Shown here: positions 54,048 through 64,000 of the stretch, piece by piece
Layout: every line of letters begins with the position of its first letter
How positions within the stretch are numbered: the stretch's first letter is position 1
Source: Warburgia ugandensis
Lineage: Eukaryota > Streptophyta > Magnoliopsida > Canellales > Canellaceae
Assembly: GCA_035236585.1 (NCBI GenBank)
Contig: CP141127.1
Coordinates: 77,290,972-77,354,971, forward strand
Direction of reading: 5' to 3'
DNA: 64,000 bases
Translations under genes and position numbers: made by a program
The notes under the pieces: generated by a model
The model's input: the letters and a program-made list of their open reading frames with translations, nothing else
The model's database searches: none
Told to the model about the DNA's origin: nothing

Positions 54048-57000
54048 TCTCCGGTGGCAACAAGTAACTGGGTTTGTAGCCAAACCCTTGGTTCTCTGAG
54101 CATACCACCAGCACGGCAACTAGACTACCATGGTCAGCCGGTTGCGTGAAACCCTCCTCTCCTCCACCTCTCTGAATTCCTCTCTAGCAACCTAGCATAC
54201 CCTTTTTCCCATGGGTTTCTCTTTGGTTTGGCTCCAAGCGGTGATTGAACCAGGGCCGCTGGCCACCTACACACCATGAACCCTCACCTCTCTCTCTCCT
54301 CTCGTCGTCTCTCCCTTTGCTCTCCTTCGACCGGCACAGCCCAATCCTACAGCTCCTTTCCCATTACCCCCTTTCCTTGCTTCTCTCTCCCTCTGCTCCC
54401 CTCAGACCGGCATAGCCCAACCGGCTGTGCCAGTCCGACAACTCCTTTCCTGTTACCCCCTTTCCTCTGGCTGGCGAGGCTAGATCAGTGTGCCAGCCCT
54501 GCCCTTGTACCCTCTCCCTTATGGATGACACAGCTAGTAGGTGCACCAGTCCAACTCCTCCATCCCTAGTTCTCTTCTCGCTAGTTCTCTCTCTCCCTCG
54601 GTCATCCCACCTCCAATCAGCACAGCCCCATAAGCGTGTCAGCCTGGCATCTCCTCTCCCCTATTTACCTCTTGCGTCTGGTGAGTTAGGGCAAGCGACT
54701 TGGCCTTGTCACCACTCTCAACTCGCCTTGGTGGGCCGAGTTGACTCGTGTGAGCCCCATTATCCCTTGTACTTGGAACAATTGTTCTTGCCAATCTAGG
54801 AAGGAGTTCGTAGATCGATCACCAAACCCCTAGACCAAGGATGATGTATCTAGCCCGTTCCTAAGATCTTATAGTGGAATTGACCATCTAATGCCAGATC
54901 TGTGAGATCAGGCACTACACTTCTTTTTTATCTGTAATGTTCCATGGTTGGAGTTACGAAACTGCATATCTTGTTTTCCTCGGTACACTAATCGGCAAGA
55001 AAGAGACGATCGGAATTGTCTATCTATGGATCGACGATAAAGCATACATCTTGTTCAAGTGATAGATCGAGCTAAAGGAGTTGCACACCAGAACCGAGGA
55101 TAAACGTTATGTGAGGTAGGTAGATTAAGATTTGCTATTTTGTGAAGTTTAATAATTACCATGTCTTATTAAGTAAGGTTGGATGCATGCTAATTTACAA
55201 AGTGTTGTATTTAGTTACTAAGATTATGGAAACATGTGATAAATTTAGAAGCTATCCTATGATGAATTTTAAATTAAATAATTGGGAATGGATGGACTAA
55301 TATAAATAGACAAAGTTGATAATACTTAGAAACGTGATATACATCTAGATTAACTACAGATGTGAAAGAACATAAAATACTTGTTTTATCCCAATTATAA
55401 GGTTGAGATAAATGAGTAATTGGACTACATAACCTGATTTGAACTTACACTTATTTCAGGAGAACATTTAAATACCTCAAACAAGGTTGAAATCTTATGC
55501 ATGCAACTGAGACATAAGGTTTGTATATTGATACTATGACACTTGAAATGCCTCGAACGGCATGAAATATTACTAAGTATATCAACAATATAGTAAAGAT
55601 TTTAGAATAGCTTGCAAGGTTTTGAATTATATGAAGACCTAAGTAAAGGTGCTAGAGGTTTATGTAATTGTAACTTAATGACCTAAGAAGGATAAAATAA
55701 TTCACACTTAAACTGGGAGAGAATATGCTAAACAATATGTACATACAATAGATATTCACAAACCATAACCTTAAGATGTAACTTGTCTGTCCTTACCAGT
55801 AAAGTTTTTATCAGTAGTTTAACTGAGATCACTCAGTGATAAGCACTTTTAAGATAAGTCTTAAAGATTAACTTTTTGTAATTATTGCATTGGACATACA
55901 TTTTTGGGAACTAAAAGAGCGTTACCTAATTTATGAATAAAGACTGCATGTTTTGAATGCTCATGAAGATATGTTTTATAGCTTGTTGAGAATGTTGGTT
56001 AAAAAAAAAAAGGAATAGACTTGATTGGCTTCTCACAAAACTTCAAAATAACGATTTTATTTCATAAAATGATTTTGGAGATGAGTATGATTTATGATTT
56101 GGCCAAGCACTTGATGAGTAACCATAAGTTCTAATGGATGCGAATTTATCAATGTTTAGGCGAGTGCTCTATGAGTAGTTGTAAGCCCTAATATTATGGA
56201 TTTAATCGATGATTTGGCAGGCCCTCTATAAGTGGCTGTAAGTCCTAGTGGATGCAAATTTTCATCGATATTTTGAGCAGGCACTCTGGTAGTGCCCTAA
56301 GTCCTAGTGACAGTAGGGCCCTGCCAGCATAGGTGTCTAGTTTGTGTGATATTTACGTGGGTCATGTCTTGAGTGTTTGACCTCAACCAGGGTGGCAGGA
56401 TTGTATGTCACCATGATTGGAGCGATCAGTTTTCCACGACGATGTGGGCATGGATTTATATATTTACCATTTCTGAGGTAGAAGCCTGAGGCCAACCGTC
56501 TGATAATGGTGAGGTACCCATAGGAACCAAAAACCTTGAGGGCTTTGCCCAAAAGAGGGACCCCATTTACATGAGACCCATTTTCACAGTCATGACTTTT
56601 GTTTTATTTGATGCATAAAGAACTATTTGCATTTATAAGTTGACTGGTTATACTTTTGAAAAAGCATGACGCGGCTTTTGGTTTTTGTTGGATTTCAGAT
56701 TTATTGTTCATTGGATTGCTACTTTAGAACATCTTGATTCTTCCACACCGACAACTTTTCCCTAGTCATATTTGCTAAGGTATTAGATCAATCAAGCATT
56801 ATGAGCGATTTTGCATGATTGTGTACTGATTTGTTACTGCATATCAAAATGTATTGTGTTCATAAAGAAAAAAGATGTTAGAGAACTACCCTTGCCAATG
56901 ACATGAGAATGTTGACTAACCCACTCATAAGTATATTTAAGTATCGAATGACAAACAACTTAGACATTTAAAGTAATACCTCGAATGAATATATAATGTA

Positions 57001-57323
57001 AACGAATCTGAAGAACTATGCCATAAAGGGAATTGGAACGCTTATATGTGTATTCATGGAAAATAACATTAGTACAATTGCATGCTTATGAAATGATACA
57101 ACTTGGAATACTTAAATTTTTAGGAAAAGATATGATTCATCAGCCATAATGAAATTGCGCATGTAAATTGATTTCATATTGGTATGATCTAAGAAATTAC
57201 AATTTCAGCATGAACATTTTGGAAATGCATGAAGTTTTGTTTAAGTATGATATATTCTCAAATTATATTGATTTATGTGAGATCATGTATTGCACGACAA
57301 AATAGCTACTTATTCCACCTACA

Positions 57324-57369
57324 CAAGCGCAAGCTTGCTAAGACATTGTAATTGTTTACAATGTCTCAG
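57324..57369 (+). promoter_or_regulatory. Paired hairpins in nested solo LTR
   Basis: CAAGC-GCAA-GCTTG, then AGACATTGTAA-TTGT-TTACAATGTCT (perfect 11-bp stem). The position relative to the LTR end (about 0.56 kb) is like E3. Confidence 0.7.
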
Positions 57370-59825
57370 ATTTGAAGGATTAGAATAGAAGGAAGAACAG
57401 GTCGAAAGTGAGAAATAGTTGTGGAGTTCAGTATTTTAGAATATGGAGACTTTCCAGCATTAAAATGGTGAGCTTTCAAACTTTGGATTTGTATTCTGAT
57501 TCAGTGGAGAATGAGAATGTATATATTTACTTTCAGGTTGTGGATTTAATTGTATTTAAGGGGACATGTTGTGGCATGATTGTGACTGGAGGTTATGGGA
57601 AGTGATAAGTTTTGTGCATTTGTTTTTAAAAAAAATTAATTGCATTGTTTTATTAGGTGTCAGCACACATGCGTCAAATAAGCATATGTTTGAAAAATAG
57701 AGGAAACTTTGCCAAATTTTTGTTAGAAATGAGACACTCATTTCACTAAAAACTCCTTATATTTTGTGTGAAAATGACACTCGGGATTTTCAAAAAAACT
57801 TAGTAAAAAAAGAAAAAGAAAAAGAAAATTTTCTTTATTTTGATTGCAAAATGAAGTTTAAACAAGGGATATCCCAAATTTCAAAAATAGTTTTCAAAAA
57901 GGTATTTTTGAAACCCGGGGTGTCACATTCCCAAAACCAACAGAAAAGAAAAGAGAAAAAAAACAACAGAAGAACCATGCCTAGGAGGAGAAACCCGACG
58001 TCGGTGGAGGAGGAGAAGAGGAAGAAAAGGGAGGAGGAAAAGAGAGGAGGAAGAAGGAGAAGAGAAGAAGAGAGGAGGAAGAAGCTCCACGCAAAATGAA
58101 AACCCTAGTTTACGCCAAAGAGGGGGAGAAGAGATTTATAGTCACCGGAGAAGCAAACTTCGTCGGCGACAATGGTGGCTCTGATTGGAGATCCAATCGT
58201 ACAATCAAGTCTTCAGGAGCTGAGGAGCAAAACCCCTCTAGTTCCACTGCCATCAGGGGAGAAATGATGTTGGAACTGAAGGGGACAGTAGCGAGCATGG
58301 ATTGTTGCCCAAAAAACCATCCAATGACGCCTTCTCCGACCATGATCAGAAGTTGTGGGCACCCATAGACGTTAGTTTTCTAACAACTTCTCTGTTTCCA
58401 TGTTCGATTTGATTGTAGAATAGGAAAAACTAGGTTTTTTCAGTTAGAGCTAATCTGATTTGCACCAAAACAAAATTAGAATTGTTGATCTTGTTTGTTA
58501 TTAACAAAAAAAGAGGGTTAGGAGCATTGATCAACCAGTTTGAGGCTCTGATCATCTGATTGTAGCTCGGACAAGGGTGATCCGATCATTGCAGCCTGAT
58601 CCACACTGATCCAATCATTCAAATTGTAAATTAAGCTTAAAAGTAGTTAAATGCAAGCATTTTGTGCTTAGGAATTGACTAAATTGGACAATCTATGCAA
58701 GAAAATAGATTAGACAATCTGGTTTGTTCGATTTGTTACTGTGTAGACAGTGACTGACAACATCTAATCATCGATCATATGCTAGCAGTGAGATCCCCAT
58801 CTTAAAAAAAAAAATGATAGGATGACCAAATTGTATGGATTTGAAGTGAAACAAATCGGATGATCTAGGCCGTTTGATCTGTCACTATTCAAATAGAAAC
58901 CCTCTGATTTTTTATCAATGACGAGATGTCATAGATGAATTCCTAAACCTTGAATTTGCTTAAATATGATATGAATTGTAGAAATTGGATAAACATGAAA
59001 ATTAGAAAGGATGAGAAATGTTCGTGGTGAATAAATCTAAATTTTGATAAAAGTATGAATTTAAAAGTTATATATCAAATTAGATGTCAAAAATGAAAAT
59101 TCATGGACTCTAGGGATACTTTGACGATTATTGACCATCCGATCATAATCAAATGTGCAAATGGGAAATTGATGATATTACTTTTATGCAATTTGACGAA
59201 CTGTGGCGATTGGATTGGATTGATAATTGAAACTAATATTACCATCCAACATCCAAAACATGAAAGTACGTATTTAGACAATTATCCAGGAAATAAGACC
59301 TTGAAATACCAAGTTAGAACACTGTGACTTATGGACTAAACCTTTAGATTTAGATGGTTTGTCAAGGGGGTTATTCCAAGGTAAAAGGCAAAGGTAAACC
59401 GTGGATCATTAATTGGTGAATGGATGATGGATATAAGACTGATCTGATAATGTATTACTCTATGGAATAAATGATCAGTGAAAAGTTAAACGACTTATGA
59501 TGACCTAAGCCATTAGACTTTCATTAAAACAAAATTTTTACGTATTCATTTATATATGATTCAACATTGACAAGAACTCTGTAACATCAATAGAGAAGAT
59601 TGACCAATAAGTCAAGATGAGGAAGGAACTTAGAAAAATTGAGAATTTTGTCTAAGAGGTAGGTGGTTTTAACATCTATTTGCCCTTGAGATTTTAAATA
59701 ATCAAATTTTAGTTTATCATGTTTTCTATTTCAGATTACTTGACTATCATAAAACTTACACTTCATCATGTTAATTTGTTTTAAGCTTGTAAAGAATGCA
59801 ACATTTGCAAATGACACATGTGAAC

Positions 59826-59828
<3 letters not shown>

Positions 59829-59857
<29 letters not shown>

Positions 59858-59956
59858 TGTATGTATGTATGTATGTATGTATGTATGTATGTATGTATGT
59901 ATGTATGTATGTATGTATGTATGTATGTATGTATGTATCTATCTATCCATCTATCT
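59829..59956. repeat. (ATGT)n(ATCT)n microsatellite in E3 3' LTR
   Basis: About 27 ATGT units to 59938, then short ATCT/ATCC units. It is the counterpart of 47743-47856. Confidence 0.96.
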
Positions 59957-60928
59957 TCATAACCATGATGCATGCTTTTAGATGAAAAACAAAAATGATG
60001 TTGTTCATTACATGTAGCAGAGTGTTTTTGAAAAAAATGATGATATTTGAAATGCATCAATCCCATGTTTTAAGATGAGATTAAAGAAATGCACTAGTTT
60101 GCATGAGATATATGTTATATGATTTAAGATCATTTGGGATTGAGATATATCTTAGTTCAAGCTAATGAGCCTGGTGGGCACTATGCTGAGAGGTTATATG
60201 GGGTGGCCTCTAACCATCAAAGGTGGTAGGTATCCATGCCCAAAGTGGCATCATTTTTCTCAACTGCTATGGTAGGAACAACCATTGGCAGTGGTCACGA
60301 CACCGTTTCAAGAAGTATCCGTAGTCGCCGTGGAGGTTGCGGTGGCTATTCTTTAAATACCTGAGAGGCATGATTCTATGATCTAGTCATGAGCATAGTG
60401 TGCCATAGGATTTCTATTTTGTGACCCATGTAGATGGGCTTGATGATGGTCTTTAGATGAGTAGTTATGACCAACTAGCTGATGTGTTTGCTGGGGTGCA
60501 TATGTGCAAGTGATGATGTTGTCAGTTTGGGATTGCCAACATTCACGGTTTAATCGATCACTACTTTAATACATTGAGGACCTTATGATGTTTGATTTAT
60601 CAAGTTAGATAGTGGATCTTTCACATAGTTCTCAAGTTATGTTTACATGTGATTTTGGGATATGTTCTATATTACAAATTTACTTAAGATTACTATGATG
60701 ATTCAACCATTTGAAAAATGCATGTTTAAAGTTATACATGTTTTATATGGATACTATCTGCAATGTTTTAACATGAAACTGTGGAATTGATATTGAAAAA
60801 TGACTTTAATCATGTTTCTTATCTTTGATTTGTTTATTATATTCTTTAGAAATTGCATCAAAAAGGATTTGAGATGCTGTTTAGAATTGCATGAAAAACT
60901 TGATAAAATAGATGTGAAACTGCTTACA

Positions 60929-60974
60929 CAAGTGTAAGCTTGCTAAGATATTGTAAATTGTTTACAATATCTGA
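60929..60974 (+). promoter_or_regulatory. Paired hairpins in E3 3' LTR
   Basis: CAAGT-GTAA-GCTTG (one G:T pair), then AGATATTGTAAA-TTG-TTTACAATATCT (perfect 12-bp stem). Relative to the 5' LTR, both partners of one pair have changed (C:G to T:A). Confidence 0.72.
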
Positions 60975-61563
60975 GGTTGAAGAAATAGAATTGGGAAAAT
61001 GAAGCAGAGGACTATGTTAGAGAGTTCAAGATGGCTAATCAGGTATATCAAATAGGTTTGTATTATGATTAATTTAAATAGTAGACTGAAGTAACACTTC
61101 GATCTAATATGACTTTATGGATATGTAGACATGTAACTTGAGGTCGTGGTTGTGTGGCTGTGATTGGATTGATCCTGGCAGGTATATTTATAGTCTGCAA
61201 TGTTTCTTTTATTTTGATTTTCAAAATACAAAGTTCTATATGTAAATGTGATGGGATGGAGACGGAGTCTACCTTATCCTTTTATTTATCAAAATTGTGT
61301 TTATTAGGTACTTTGCAATGCAATGCGTTAAATGTCTAATGTCCTAAAAAACAAGGAAACTCTACTGGATTTTTGACAGAAATGTAGCACTCATTTCACA
61401 GATAATCTTTTTTTAGAAAAGAAAAATGGCACTTGGGGTTTTTAAAAAGGTCTTTTCATGAAAATATTTTTCGCTGTTTGTTTTTTAAATATTTTTGTAA
61501 AAGAAGGACCCGACTTTTCAAAAAGAATTACAAAAATGTATTATAAAAACTTGGGTCATTACA

Positions 61564-63540
61564 GAATCCCACTAACTGTGCCCTGAATCCTATAAAAAAA
61601 TGGCACATCTAGAGAAGTAAAACCAAAACCAACAAAAACAAAGTTACTAAACAAGCTACTTATCCAACAGATGTGGTTGCATCTACCCTTGTTATAATTT
61701 TAGAATACTTATAAAATAATTTATAAAATTGATCATGTTTTTATAAAATGTTGAGGAACAGGTGACCCACACATCTGCATCTATAAGGACTCTAAGCAGT
61801 AGTGTTGTAAAGGATGATATCCTATGGAAGGCTTTGAACAATAAGGGGCCAAGGGCGTAGTATTACTCATTCCAAATACTTTGATCTAAAGAATCAAGAA
61901 TCACCTAAATTTGATGAGAAGGAGATGTATGAAAAGATAAAAGTTGAAGGGACAAAGAATCTCAAAAAGGAAATGTATGAGAAGTTAAAGTGACAATTAA
62001 TGGGATAGTTCCATAAAATGAAAGGTCGTAGTCAAGAGTCTAATTTCTCCTATTGAAGAAGATACGAAGAGCTACACGTGCCCTTAAGACAAAAAGATTC
62101 ATCCAAGGAGGTATATAAATACACATGTTTACATACCACATCTTCAATAGTATTTTTTAGAAACCTTAATATAATTCTTTATTATCTGCATCTAATGTTA
62201 ATCAGAAGGAGTAGCATATGTCATCAAGGCAGATCTCTTCCTCACTAACAGCTGTCATCCTAGTGATCATTCTAGTACTAGTAGTTACATTTAAATTCAT
62301 GATAAAATCAAGTAACTCTTCAATGAAATTTTTTATATTAATTAATAATCTATGTGACTTTACAACAACAGTCTAGTGATTGTCTAGAAGTTTCATTCTA
62401 CATACCTCTTTTTTTAAGACCCTTTACAACTTTATTAATGAAGATAAGGTAATTAACCTTAGATGGATAGACCCTAGAGTACTTTAGTGATATAGGAGTT
62501 AATACCATTCATGATAGAGGACCTCGCAAAAGTTTATAAATGTGATGAACTTAAATATGTGCACATTATCTCTTATATCGAGCATGCAAATATCTGCTTC
62601 AATAAAAAAAAAAACCCTTAACATTAATGATAAGCAATAATAATCATTTATTTTTTGTAGATATCTATATAATATAATGCAAAGATCAGGGATCAAGGAC
62701 CTTTACAAATTTTAACCCTTCTATTATTTCTAGACTGATAGAGCAATGGACCAAGGAGAGGCGAGTTGATAAAATTTTGCCATGATTCTTTCATATCTCA
62801 AAAGGGGAGGCCTTAATGATTTCATATAAGAACATGTAAGTTTTAACTAATTTTCCTTCCTAATTATATTCTGCACATATATTTAATTTTAATGATTGTA
62901 AACTTTATTATGATTCATATAATTTTGTATATAGGTCTCATTAGATGCTTCTAGTTCTCAATTTGTATAGTAGGAACACATATTCATGTTAAGCACACAT
63001 TCATGCCCCACTAATTAAAATCATAGATAGGAAAATTTTTAATATTTTTATGTGTTATCATAGGTTAATAACTGATAGCTAATGCAATTTCCATTTTAAA
63101 TTCAAAGTACAAGGAATAAATGGCCTAAATTAATTGAGACTACAAACCCACCAAAATTCACTTAAAAGAAGGTCAAGGTAAGAAAAACTAATTAACAACT
63201 CTATATAAATAGAAGTTACAAATAGACATGATATTTATCTATCATTTCTATTTCCTTTGTTTCATGGTGCCTTAAACAACAATACAATTAAGAGTATATA
63301 TACTATATTCTAATATACATGAGAACCCTTATATGCTATGGTGTCAAGCTTCAATAATTAAGAAATGTTAGATACTTTACTAATCATCATCATACATTTT
63401 TCCACAAGCTTTGGGGTTAACTACAAGAAATAAAATTTAAGTAGTGCATATATAAGTAGTAAACTAAATTAAATATATTGTCTCACAGATAGTGATGCTA
63501 CTTGATTGAGGAGGCAAGGGTTGCTCCCAAATAGATCTCA
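61564..63540 (+). pseudogene. CACTA transposase-like / Ulp1-type gene, copy C, 3' part
   Basis: The gene of copies A and B resumes directly after E3. About 61564-61680 matches the EPIDCALLRKMVH exon (reads TNCAL, IKKWH). 61755-62105 matches the SATTGTLSS exon (SASIRTLSSSVVKDDILW, NLKKEMYEKLK). 62380-62580 matches the LYRLINED exon. 62655-62840 has GIKDLYKF and the start of the peptidase. 62936-63010 reads SH-stop-MLLVLNLYS. 63268-63350 reads LKQQYN, where the catalytic-Cys position (TGT in copy A) is TAT, then YMRTLICY. Stops and frameshifts are numerous. The upstream exons are lost except for the scrap at 46458-46550. Confidence 0.72.
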
Positions 63541-64000
63541 AAGAAATAAGATCTGAATGAACCAAGTTTGTATTTAAATTAAACAATCAATGATCTACTT
63601 TCACCCTACTAATACTTTTTTATATATATAATAGTTCTTTGATTCTTTGTATTGACATTATGATTAGTAATACAAAACTTCTTCATTTAATTATTGAATG
63701 TAGATGTGTAGTATTTTGTCATATGCTTGAAATATATGTGTGTGGTTTCTTTATTTGAATGTTGGGATTGTATGATATTTTGCTTATGTAAATAAGGGAT
63801 GTGGAAGTTTGAAAGTGACGAAGAAACTTATGGTACAAGTAGGTCTTTACTTTATAAGAATATGGGAATGTTGGAGTGTGGAAGTAAATGTGTGTATATG
63901 GAGAAGTGTGTGTGGAATGGATAGTACCTTTTATTTAGTTCTTGGGAAGTATTTTTCTTTTATGTCTATGAACTTTTTATGTAGAATATAGATGTTGGAA
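63541..64000 (+). other. 3' flank of CACTA copy C
   Basis: GT-rich wording (GTGTATGGAGAAGTGTGTGTGGAATG, split across 63893-63918) resembles the 3' flank of copy B near 38560-38600 (GTGTATGGAGAAG, GTGGAATGTTG). A subterminal array would be expected beyond the window edge. Confidence 0.45.

Larger units (their letters stand above)
53463..57927 (+). mobile_element. Nested solo LTR, 4,465 bp, gypsy-type
   Basis: Begins TATAACAACCACAAATTTTG, closely matching the start of the 31.7-35.6 kb solo LTR, and ends CCCGGGGTGTCACA. Flanks TTCCT (53458-53462) and TTCCC (57928-57932) fit a 5-bp TSD with one change. It contains a GC-rich pyrimidine island with (TC)n (about 53700-54830), paired hairpins at 57324-57369, and no coding, primer site or polypurine tract. 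Same orientation as its host E3. Confidence 0.75.
46551..61563 (+). mobile_element. Gypsy-type LTR element E3 with nested solo LTR
   Basis: Order on +: 5' LTR 46551-49481 (5'-truncated), primer site 49484-49495, ~3.6 kb interior with gag-protease relics, polypurine tract 53091-53103, 3' LTR 53104-61563 interrupted by a solo LTR at 53463-57927. RT, RNase H and integrase were not found, so the interior is either internally deleted or that of a non-autonomous family. The 3' LTR without the insertion is about 3,995 bp. It lies inside CACTA copy C. No TSD can be tested because the left end is lost; bases after the right end are GAATC. Confidence 0.82.
53104..61563 (+). repeat. E3 3' LTR, interrupted by a solo LTR
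   Basis: Two parts, 53104-53462 and 57928-61563, become contiguous when 53463-57927 is removed. The right part aligns with the 5' LTR from about 58648. The segment 57928-58400 is a GC-rich island with a telo-box-like AAACCCTAG near 58100. It ends GTCATTACA. Confidence 0.8.

Noticed and set aside
53691-54799. Frames of 60-103 codons around 54 kb
   Set aside because: Composition effect of the (TC)n and pyrimidine-rich island of the nested solo LTR.
57764-58368. Lys/Glu/Arg-rich 111-codon frame and a 90-codon frame
   Set aside because: Purine-rich part of the E3 3' LTR crossing the solo-LTR junction; not conserved coding.

Overview
This is an AT-rich, repeat-saturated piece of a flowering-plant nuclear genome. 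The evidence is a PIN auxin-efflux gene with GT-AG introns, initiator-Met-tRNA-primed Ty3/gypsy LTR elements, CACTA and Mutator-type DNA transposons, an RTE-type LINE, and long GA/TC, ATC and ATGT microsatellites. I cannot place the species. No prokaryotic, organellar or viral gene, tRNA or rRNA was recognised. All homology calls come from reading motifs by eye; no searches were run.

Layout. 0-4.8 kb: repeats, a (TC)n tract and a 5'-truncated LINE on the minus strand. 4.85-8.96 kb: the last five exons of a PIN auxin carrier (+), apparently the only intact protein-coding sequence here. Its 2.8 kb intron holds a 1.8 kb Mutator-like element with a perfect 9-bp target-site duplication (TSD). 9.1-12.2 kb: no identifiable gene. 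12.23-20.70 kb: a non-coding gypsy-type element (minus) with a 5-bp TSD and two LTRs that differ at one end. 20.7-23.5 kb: anonymous sequence.

23.5-39.3 kb: two decayed CACTA (En/Spm-like) gene sets in the same orientation, each carrying a plant transposase-like gene followed by Ulp1-type cysteine-peptidase exons and then a hairpin-rich subterminal region. The first (A) is interrupted by a 1.8 kb insertion. The second (B) is preceded by a TNP2 transposase relic and is split by a 3,855-bp solo LTR with a perfect TSD.

39.3-61.6 kb: two related gypsy elements, one minus (39.31-46.46 kb) and one plus (46.55-61.56 kb). The plus one carries gag-protease relics and has a further 4.5 kb solo LTR nested in its 3' LTR. 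Both sit in or beside a third CACTA gene copy (C), whose remainder runs from 61.56 kb to about 63.5 kb. The order of events is CACTA C, then the plus gypsy element, then the nested solo LTR.

How the parts relate. Apart from PIN the sequences are mobile-element copies, mostly dead. The most unusual signal is a pair of adjacent hairpins at the same place in five LTRs from four insertions, with compensatory base changes, plus another hairpin 77-78 nt after the primer-binding site in two elements. These look like conserved RNA structures of a retrotransposon lineage. I found no convincing new multi-gene system.
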